Source of the DNA: an uncultured Selenomonadaceae bacterium
Lineage (GTDB): Bacteria; Bacillota; Negativicutes; Selenomonadales; Selenomonadaceae
Reading direction: 5' to 3'
Length of the DNA: 6,828 nt
Assembly: GCA_905233965.1 (NCBI GenBank)
Contig: CAJOFG010000055.1
Location: forward strand, 1 to 6,828
Both the position numbers and the translations under genes were made by a program. Position 1 is the stretch's first letter. The number at the start of each line of letters is the position of its first letter. Under the pieces are notes generated by a model, which saw only the letters and a list, made by a program, of their open reading frames with translations, was not told where the DNA came from and searched no databases. This document shows, in pieces, positions 1 to 6,600 of this stretch.

Positions 1-335
1 ATTGCGAAAACCGTTATCGATTCGCCGGGAAAATTTTTTGCCGCAACCTGAAGTCCGGGAACGCCGACGATTTTTATTTGCCGGGCGTAAGCGAAAGCCT
101 TCGCCGTCGCCAAACCGATTCGCAAGCCGGTGAAAGAACCCGGTCCGATGTTCACGGCGACCGCATCAATTTTTTCCGCCGTCTCCGTTTCCTCCAAAAT
201 TCTTTCGATGTGCGGCAAAAGCATTTCGGAATGTGTCAGTTTCGTTTCAAAAAAAATTTCCGCCAAAATTTTTTTGTCGGAAACAACGGCGACACTTTCC
301 GCCCGTGTTGAAGTTTCTATTCCCAGAATAAACAA
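1..335 (-). CDS. tsaB: tRNA t6A biosynthesis protein TsaB (N-terminal part, cut by window edge)
   Basis: TsaB is the catalytically inactive, ASKHA-fold partner of TsaD. Together with TsaE they transfer the threonylcarbamoyl group to A37 of ANN-decoding tRNAs in the cytoplasm. The visible 111 codons begin FILGIETSTRAESVAVVSD, the first phosphate-loop strand of the fold. They also carry NIGPGSFTGLRIG at about residues 68-80, the hallmark TsaB motif, followed by GVPGLQ. The family is usually about 220-240 residues, so roughly half is present. The reading frame is open to base 1 with no stop. The start is a TTG at 333-335, chosen because AGGTGA lies 4 bases upstream and because the conserved GIETST strand begins only four residues later. 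It follows tsaE by 22 bases on the same strand, the usual Firmicutes order, so the two are very probably co-transcribed. Identity is nearly certain; only the exact start is inferred. Confidence 0.96.
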   Translation of the reverse strand, partial: MFILGIETSTRAESVAVVSDKKILAEIFFETKLTHSEMLLPHIERILEETETAEKIDAVAVNIGPGSFTGLRIGLATAKAFAYARQIKIVGVPGLQVAAKNFPGESITVFA

Positions 336-339
336 TTCG

Positions 340-345
340 TCACCT
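340..345 (-). promoter_or_regulatory. Ribosome binding site that fixes the TTG start of tsaB
   Basis: The minus strand reads AGGTGA, then CGAA, then TTG. There is no in-frame ATG before the conserved GIETST motif. This short-spaced Shine-Dalgarno sequence therefore supports TTG as the initiation codon of tsaB. It sits wholly in the 22-base gap after the tsaE stop. Confidence 0.75.
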
Positions 346-357
346 CAAATTTATTTT

Positions 358-840
358 TCAATCTCCGGAAACAAATTCTTCCAGCTCGTCGATAAATTCT
401 TCGTGTTCTTCGCCGACGCAGGAAAAAGTTATTCGCCGCATATTTTTTGTATCTTTAATTTTTTCGATTTTAATTTTCACATAATCGTCGGGCAACGCCT
501 CCGGAAATTTTTCCGCCCACTCGATAAGGACAATGCCTTCCGGAAAATCCGTGTACTCGTAAAAACCGATGTCCTCCAATTCGTCTTCGGTTTCAATCCG
601 GTACAAATCGAAATGGACTATCGGACAAAAACCTTCTTCGTAAATGTTCATCAAGTTGAAAGTCGGACTGGTCACTTCGCCCTGCACTCCGAGAGTCCGC
701 GCCATGCTCTGGACGAAAAGAGTTTTTCCCGCGCCGAGTCCTCCTTCCAAACAAATTACCGTACCTTCACGTACGCGCTGTGCAACTTTTTCCGCCAATT
801 TTACCGTCCCGTAAGGGGACTGAGTTATGTGAGTAAACAT
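358..840 (-). CDS. tsaE: tRNA t6A biosynthesis ATPase TsaE
   Basis: TsaE (YjeE family) is the small P-loop ATPase that drives turnover of the TsaB-TsaD complex in bacterial t6A37 tRNA modification. The 160 residues match the normal family length of about 150-160. Visible motifs, in order, are Walker A GGLGAGKT at residues 33-40, the conserved SPTF at 58-61 (GEVTSPTFNL context), HFDLYR at 76-81, and the Walker B-like IEWAEK at 106-111. All family landmarks are present, so the gene looks intact; the acidic C-terminal tail is ordinary. The ATG start at 838-840 is preceded by AAAGGAAAGG, an acceptable ribosome binding site 5-9 bases upstream. A likely promoter lies about 45 bases upstream of the start and tsaB follows after 22 bases, so this is the first gene of a tsaE-tsaB unit. 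The stop is TGA. Confidence 0.97.
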   Translation of the reverse strand: MFTHITQSPYGTVKLAEKVAQRVREGTVICLEGGLGAGKTLFVQSMARTLGVQGEVTSPTFNLMNIYEEGFCPIVHFDLYRIETEDELEDIGFYEYTDFPEGIVLIEWAEKFPEALPDDYVKIKIEKIKDTKNMRRITFSCVGEEHEEFIDELEEFVSGD

Positions 841-884
841 TATCGCCTTTCCTTTGTTAATTTTTCAAAAAAATTCTTTCGCAT

Positions 885-913
885 ACTATACCACATTTAC
901 CGGCGAATATGTA
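885..913 (-). promoter_or_regulatory. Extended -10 promoter for the tsaE-tsaB unit
   Basis: In the 97-base gap before tsaE the minus strand contains TGGTATAGT at 885-893, a TGn extension joined to a near-consensus -10 hexamer (TATAGT at 885-890). Seventeen bases further upstream is TACATA (908-913), only a weak match to the -35 consensus TTGACA, as is common for extended -10 promoters. Transcription would start near 878, leaving a leader of about 38 bases with the tsaE ribosome binding site. No convincing operator or riboswitch is visible. The call rests on motif match and position only. Confidence 0.6.
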
Positions 914-935
914 GAAAAATTTTTTACGGCGAACC

Positions 936-2438
936 TTAACCTTGACTGACATAACTGCGTTGACTTGCAGGAATTTTATCCCACTCGACATTATTCAGCT
1001 CAATATTATTTTTTAAACTCCACGCTGCCGCAATTCCTGCCGCCTCACCCATACTCATGCAAGTCGGCTGGATTCTGAATGACGCTTGCGCCTCAAAATT
1101 TCCGCTCGCACAACGCCCGACCACCGCAAAATTTTCAAGTTCATTTGTGACAAGTGCGCGGAAAGGTATTTCATAAAAATCGCCTTTTTTAAATTTCGGA
1201 TACAAATCAAGCGCAACGTCGTGAATGTCAATCGGGTAAGCCGTGCGGCAAACAGCGTCGGGAAATTTTTTCTTTCCGAAATAATCTTCTTCAGTCAAAA
1301 AATATTTTCCGTGAACGCGCCACGACTCACGCACACCCAAAATCGATGCTTCGCGGCTGATATATGCTTTTTTGAAGCCGGGAATATTTTTTATAAAAAA
1401 TCTTGCAAGCCGCCGAATCATTTTTCTGCCGAAAGTTACCGCTTTGCTGTAAGAAATTGCATCGGTGGAAGTGTAACCGAGCGGCGGAAGTTCGGGACAA
1501 TTCATCGACATTGTATTCGGCTTGCCGGGCACGTTAAAGGCCTGAATGTATAAAATATCGTCCTCCGTAACTTCTCCGCTTGTCACGCCTTTTCTGAAAA
1601 CTTCATCAGTTTTTTTCCAACGAACAAATTCAAACGCGGGCGGCTTCGTTTTACACCAGTCGTCATTTAATTTTTTTGTGAAAAAATTGTAAACTTGATT
1701 AACGTCGATTCCGCCCATTTCAAATCTGAAACTCATCGGTTGGTTGCGACCGGTCTTTTCCGAACCTTTCGCAACTCTCAAGCCGGCAACTCTCGACAAA
1801 ACAGCGTCGCCCGTCGCGTCAATAAAAATTTTTGCCGAGATTGAAAAAATTCCTTCGACTGTGTGGATAATCGCGTCCGTAATTTTTCCGCCGGAAGTTT
1901 TTGCACCGATCACGGTGCAATTATATAAAATTTCCACGCCGTTTTCTTCGCACATTTCGTCATAAATTTCAGAAAGCAATTCGGGGCGATAATTTGCAAG
2001 TCCGTCAGTGTCGTCATCTTCTTTTGCAACTGCCGACATTTCACGGAAAATCAAGGGATTTTCGCCGTACTTCCCGTAATTTTCATTCACTTCCAAGATA
2101 TACGGCGTGTCACTTCCTTTAATTTTTGTCGGCATCATCGGAAAAACACAGCCCAAAGTTTGAAGTCCGCCCAAAGTTATTCCGCGCTCAATCAAAACAA
2201 CTTTCGCGCCGTTTTTCGCAGCACTTATCGCCGCCGCAGTTCCCGCCGAACCTCCGCCGCAAACGCAAACGTCGGCACTCAAAAGCGTAGGAATATCTTT
2301 GTCGTCAAAGTTCAAACGACTTTCGGCAGCAGAAACTTTTTTTTCTTCGCCGGAATTTGACAACATAACGCCGGCTGTCGTGAGTCCCGCGAGTTTAAAA
2401 AAATCGCGCCGTGACATCGGAATGGAAAATCCTTTCAT
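936..2438 (-). CDS. Tat-exported FAD-dependent oxidoreductase (FAD_oxidored family)
   Basis: This 500-residue flavoprotein resembles the FAD_oxidored (PF12831-type) enzymes, whose substrates are mostly unknown. The N-terminus has a twin-arginine signal, SRRDFFK at residues 9-15, then a hydrophobic stretch (about 16-27) and a possible cleavage site after SAA near residue 38, so it is predicted to fold with FAD and be exported by Tat. The Rossmann motif GGGSAG lies at 61-66 with the ribose-binding acid E84 at the end of strand 2. TLGGLQTLG follows near 88-96, ATGD near 208-211, and the C-terminal FAD motif GRCASGNFEAQ near 441-451, then GEAAGIAAA from about 464. Length is normal for the family and no break is seen. 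The start is ATG 2436-2438 because GGAGGT lies 6 bases upstream; a 17-codon TTG extension is possible but has no binding site and would place 26 residues before the Tat motif. It follows the 360-residue gene by 47 bases. Enzyme class is secure, substrate unknown. Confidence 0.9.
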   Translation of the reverse strand: MKGFSIPMSRRDFFKLAGLTTAGVMLSNSGEEKKVSAAESRLNFDDKDIPTLLSADVCVCGGGSAGTAAAISAAKNGAKVVLIERGITLGGLQTLGCVFPMMPTKIKGSDTPYILEVNENYGKYGENPLIFREMSAVAKEDDDTDGLANYRPELLSEIYDEMCEENGVEILYNCTVIGAKTSGGKITDAIIHTVEGIFSISAKIFIDATGDAVLSRVAGLRVAKGSEKTGRNQPMSFRFEMGGIDVNQVYNFFTKKLNDDWCKTKPPAFEFVRWKKTDEVFRKGVTSGEVTEDDILYIQAFNVPGKPNTMSMNCPELPPLGYTSTDAISYSKAVTFGRKMIRRLARFFIKNIPGFKKAYISREASILGVRESWRVHGKYFLTEEDYFGKKKFPDAVCRTAYPIDIHDVALDLYPKFKKGDFYEIPFRALVTNELENFAVVGRCASGNFEAQASFRIQPTCMSMGEAAGIAAAWSLKNNIELNNVEWDKIPASQRSYVSQG

Positions 2439-2444
2439 AATCTT

Positions 2445-2450
2445 ACCTCC
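2445..2450 (-). promoter_or_regulatory. Strong ribosome binding site that decides the oxidoreductase start
   Basis: The minus strand reads GGAGGT, then AAGATT, then ATG at 2438-2436. This near-perfect Shine-Dalgarno sequence at ideal spacing selects the ATG over the in-frame TTG at 2487-2489. The resulting protein begins MKGFSIPMSRRDFFK, a normal distance from start to twin-arginine motif. Confidence 0.85.
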
Positions 2451-2485
2451 AAAATTTTTTTGTTGTAACACAAAATTTTTTATAC

Positions 2486-3568
2486 TCAATCGGCGAAGGC
2501 AAAGATTTTTTCCACCCGTGCCAAGTCGATTGTTTTCAAATGTGAAAGTTCATTTCGTGCCTGATAAGCCAACTCCAGAACGTCCCAATCGTTTTGCTTG
2601 AAAATCATCGCCCTGCCGCCGTAATGCCGCAAATGTCTGAGTTCCATATCGAAAGGGTCTTTAATCTCATTTCCAAATTCATCTTCGACGGGCAAAAGAT
2701 TTTTCAGCGCGACGAAATTTTTTTCAATCAACCTTCCGCGAATCTCTTCCAAAGTCGGCATCAAAAATTGTACCTGACATTCCCAAAGAGCGCGATAAAA
2801 AATTTTTTCGTCCGACTGCGGCAAAAGATTTTTCAAAAAATTTTCCGGGTCGTTGAAAAGTTCCGGTCTTGCCAAATTTTTTGCAAGTATGACGGACTGT
2901 CCGGAAAGTTTCGCCGCCAAAGTCGAAGTGTAAAGTTTTTGCCGCGCCGTCAAATTTGCGCGATCCAACATATTTATCGCGAAAAATTGAACGTCGTAAG
3001 GTGTCAGACAGTCGGAAAGACGAATCAAGCCGGGCGGCGGATTTTTTTCGCTCGTCACGAAAATCAGAGAGCCGCCGGAATCAGAAGTACAACGGTTAAA
3101 ATCCGGAGCCGCCGAATGTAACCAGTCGTATTTTTTTTCAAGCCAAACTATTATCGCGTAACCTTCAAAAATATTTTGTTTTGACAAATCGGCAATCGGC
3201 GAATCCTCCGTGAAGTCACGAAAAAAATTCGGCGCGTATTTTTCGGTGAGTGCGTTTGCAAAATCTTCCGCATCACCTTCGCCGGAGTATTTAAAAGTTT
3301 CGACAATCAACGAAACGTGCCTTTTGCGCAATTTTTCCTCAAGCAGTTGAACGAAACCGAAAGTGTCCGACTCCGGCAAATGCGCGGAGCAGGAACAATG
3401 TTTATCGACGGCATCGGCAACCGTGTTAATGAATCTTCGCGCACCCGGAACAGTTCGCCACCAAAGAACAAGATCCGTATCTTCCGGCGGTCGAAGTTTT
3501 GAAATATTTTCCTGCGTTTCAAAATTCGCGTTCGAGTGTAAAAGTGAAATGTGGTTTGATTTATTCAT
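2486..3568 (-). CDS. Protein of unknown function with C-terminal HEPN-like R-N-x-x-x-H motif; likely partner of the upstream ATPase
   Basis: I do not recognise this 360-residue protein as a named family. Its body is mixed alpha/beta: strands such as DLVLWWR (32-38), HVSLIVE (84-90), YAIIVWLE (137-144) and GGSLIFVTS (165-173) alternate with helices, somewhat like a P-loop ATPase fold, yet no Walker A or B motif is present. The C-terminal 60 residues look helical and end with RNELSH at 338-343, an R-x4-H arrangement with Asn after Arg, as in the active site of HEPN ribonucleases. The HEPN reading rests on this short motif and its helical context, so it is a hypothesis. The ATG start at 3566-3568 has GAGGA 7 bases upstream. 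It lies 56 bases after the large ATPase on the same strand, which suggests the two act together, for example as sensor/ATPase and effector. No signal peptide or membrane segment is seen, so it is probably cytoplasmic. Confidence 0.85.
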   Translation of the reverse strand: MNKSNHISLLHSNANFETQENISKLRPPEDTDLVLWWRTVPGARRFINTVADAVDKHCSCSAHLPESDTFGFVQLLEEKLRKRHVSLIVETFKYSGEGDAEDFANALTEKYAPNFFRDFTEDSPIADLSKQNIFEGYAIIVWLEKKYDWLHSAAPDFNRCTSDSGGSLIFVTSEKNPPPGLIRLSDCLTPYDVQFFAINMLDRANLTARQKLYTSTLAAKLSGQSVILAKNLARPELFNDPENFLKNLLPQSDEKIFYRALWECQVQFLMPTLEEIRGRLIEKNFVALKNLLPVEDEFGNEIKDPFDMELRHLRHYGGRAMIFKQNDWDVLELAYQARNELSHLKTIDLARVEKIFAFAD

Positions 3569-3585
3569 CGTTCTGTCCTCAAAAC

Positions 3586-3613
3586 GGGTGACGAAAAAAA
3601 TTTTCCGCCACCC
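3586..3613 (-). terminator. Hairpin between the ATPase gene and the 360-residue gene (weak terminator or attenuator)
   Basis: The minus-strand RNA can pair GGGUG GCG GAAA with UUU CGU CACCC, giving about 12 pairs including two G-U wobbles around a very small A/U loop. It is followed by GUUUUG, a poor U-tract, and then directly by the GAGGA ribosome binding site of the next gene. It could be a weak intrinsic terminator that lowers expression of the downstream gene, an mRNA-stabilising end for the ATPase message, or a translational control element. Folding was judged by eye, with no energy calculation. Confidence 0.45.
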
Positions 3614-3624
3614 CCGAATATTTT

Positions 3625-6600
3625 TTAAACTTTTTCGAGCGAACCGTAAGAATCCAATTTCTCATTGACTTCCTCAACGGTTCCCATCATATGCCAAAAA
3701 GCGTAGCGGTTAAATTCAAATTTTCCTTCCGTGCGACGCAAAAGGTTAAGCGCAACCATTTCGTCAAGCAAAGTCAAAAGTTCCGCGTCGGAAAGTTTTG
3801 TAATTCTGTCCACGCCGCACATCAGGCAATAGTCACGAATATCTTTCAAGTCCGCGCCGATCGGACGATTGTTTTCGTAATAAATCATCGCGACGGCAAG
3901 AGCCAAAATTTCATAATAATTGTCGTCGTCAAGGCAAAGAGTGATTTTAAATTTCTGACGAATCTCTTCCTGAAATTCCCGGTTGCCGAGCATATTTTTC
4001 AAATAATCGTCGTCGAGAGTGTACGGAGGATTTTTTACCACGTCAAAATTTTGTTTCGTGTAATTTTCGCCGACGGCATCGACAATCATTTTGCAGTAAT
4101 ACTGAATCAGTCCGGGATAATAATTTGTCCGGCTGAAAATCGCGCTTATCAAACTGTCATCGGAAATTCTGAATCCGAGAAAACTCATCGGCTTGACCAA
4201 AAGTTCCATCGCGTCAGCCGGACGGAAAGGCAAAACCGAAATGTGATTGAGATTTCCGAAACTTGAATTTTGTTCAAAGCGAATGACTTTGTGGAGTCCG
4301 GCGAGAACGAATTTGAATTGCCCGTTGAACGCCACGAGAAGTTCGCGCAAAATGTCAATCGCCGATTCCGAATTTTTATCGCTCAGGAAAATGTCGCTCT
4401 CATCGAGGAGCAACAAAAGTTTTTTCGGTTTCCCGACGGCGGTAAATTGTCCGTCGAGGAGTTTGTGCATTTCAAGCGAAAAATCTTCCCAAGTTTCAAC
4501 GTCACGAATCAGTTTCGCGTTCTTCAATTCGTAAACAATTTTCTTCAAAGTTTTTTCGCCGTCAAGATTTTTCAAGTCGATAAAAAATGCGTAACAAGAT
4601 TGTTTCGGATTGTGTTCGATACTGCGAACCTGCCGGAGCAGTGCCGACTTTCCGAGTTGCCGCCCGCCGTAAACGAAAACCGGACCGGACATATCGCGAA
4701 TTTTATCCAGCTCCTCCGAACGTCCGATAAACATTTCCGGCGCAACGACTCCGCCCGTCGTGTACGGTTGAACGCGGGAGAACGGCAAAAGAGTTTGCAA
4801 CATTTTTTTCCCTCTGTTCGCCTCGTCGAAACGCGCAAGGAAAAGTGCCGCAACCAGATCAATGACGACAATATTTTTCAGGTTCGCCGTGAGTTTCATG
4901 ACCTTCGCCAAATTTCTCCGCTCCGGCAAAGTCATCGCGTGATCCATCAAGCAAATCATTCCGCGATCCGCCGTCATCGTGCCGAGAACTTGCGCGACGT
5001 TTTCATACTTCCGACTTGTGCCGAGATAAATTACTTCAAGACCTTTCGTATAAATGTCCGTGCCGAAAATCGAAAAGGGATGCGAATAAATTTCGCGTGC
5101 CTTCTCCGGTTCGTCGAAAGTTATCGTGTAAGATTTTTGGTTCGTCGCCGAAGTATTCCGCGCAGAAATTTTTCCGCCGCCGTAACCGAGATGTGAAAGA
5201 ATTTCCAAAACGGAATTTTCAATCGCCGCCGGCTGTCCGGAATGTATTCCCTGCCAAGCGTGAAGAAAATCTATCGCGTACCGGGTTTCGCGGTTGACCC
5301 GGTTGCCGTGCCGAGAACTGCGTTTGAAAGCACCTTCGACGGAACCGTTTGCATTTAAAATTGCGCGGAGCAAAACTTCATAATCCGACAAAAATTCTTC
5401 CAGCGTGTCGAGATTCGCGCCGCTCACGTCCAATTCGGTTAAAAGTCCGCCGCCTTCCGTTTCCAGCCGGTTCATGTAATCTTCGGCAACAATTAAATTC
5501 ATCAGCCCTATTTGCCGGCGAACATTCGCGAGTATCGGGTAGCGCGTTTCGAGGTCTTCGCCTTCGTTCAAAGTCGGCTCCAAATTTTCTTCCAACTTCT
5601 CAAGCCGTTTCAAAAGTGCATCGCGTTGAGGCAGGGAAGTTTTTTCTATCGACTCCGTACAAGCTTTGATGAAACGACGGAAAAGCCCGGCATTTTTTGT
5701 CAGCAGAAAATGTTTCTTCGCGTCCAATGCCGCGTTGATGTAAAAATCAATTTGCTCCTTGTCGGTGATTCGCGAATAATTCCGCGCAAGTTCGATGTCG
5801 CTCAAAAAGTCGTTGTAAACTCTTTCAATCTGCCTGTCGTATTGCCGCTCCAAGCCTGTCAGTTTGCGGTTGATGTCCTCTTCCGAAATTTTGAGTTGCC
5901 CGGAAAAATTTTTCGCCACGTCGGACAAAATTCCGCAGTCGTAATTTTTTAAAGCGGTTTCGTAAGCTTTTTGCAAATTCTCGTCAAGTTTTTTGTAATT
6001 CACTTCGGATTCAAATTCTTTAAGCCGACTTTGCAAAGAAAATTCCGGCACGCCGAAAGAATTTATCACCGGCAAATTGTTTTGCAGTTCGATGTACTTC
6101 GCGCCGAGCAGACAGTCCCGGTATGAGAAAGTAACCTGTTCGCCGGAAAATTTTTTCTCCAGGTTGTCGATAAAAATTTTGAAAACGGTTAAACCGAGCC
6201 CGGAATTTTTTTCCTGCCGTGCAATTTGTTTGTGAAGGTCGGCAAAAATTTCCGTCGTCTTTCCGACCGGCGCACTCTGATTTTGATAATTCGACGCGCC
6301 GGATTTTTTCGCCGCACGAACATGATTGAACAGCGCAAGCAAAATTTGTTTCATGACGGTGACGGTCTTTTTGCGTTTGGGTCCTTTGAAAGGTTCGTGT
6401 TCCCGGCGGGACTGGTGGAAAGTCGGCTTGTCCCAAACCTCGTCGAGGAAATTTTCTATCTTGTCGTCGGAAAAAATTTCTTCGTCAACTTTCGCGCCCT
6501 TTTTGGAAATTATCGCGTCGAGATTTTCCGATTCAAATTCGCGGCAGAAATTTAAAATTTCGTCCGGCGTGAATTTTCCGGTATCCAAATGTTTCGCGAC

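Noticed and set aside
905..935. Possible intrinsic terminator after the oxidoreductase
   Set aside because: The AAAAAATTTTT stretch has only a weak AT stem with a bulge and no GC-rich hairpin, so it was not called.
130..939. Long plus-strand open frame of 269 codons opposite tsaE and tsaB
   Set aside because: It is antisense to two genes with clear family motifs, its protein has no recognisable motif, and it reflects low use of certain codons on the coding strand.
2458..2475. AT-rich inverted repeat (TTTTGT, six bases, ACAAAA) as an operator or terminator
   Set aside because: The arms are short and made of A/T runs that occur everywhere in this sequence; it has no GC stem, so it is likely chance.
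2439..2489. TTG-initiated N-terminal extension of the oxidoreductase
   Set aside because: It has no Shine-Dalgarno sequence, while a strong one precedes the downstream ATG.
3691..4266. Plus-strand open frame of 191 codons
   Set aside because: It is antisense to the C-terminal winged-helix part of the ATPase and has no ribosome binding site or motif.
4270..5196. Plus-strand open frame of 308 codons
   Set aside because: It is antisense to the ATPase core, including the Walker A and B codons; its Arg/Phe-rich composition is typical of a shadow frame.
6020..6436. Minus-strand frame of 138 codons inside the ATPase gene
   Set aside because: It lies out of frame within the much longer ATPase frame, with an Arg/Cys-rich composition and no motif.
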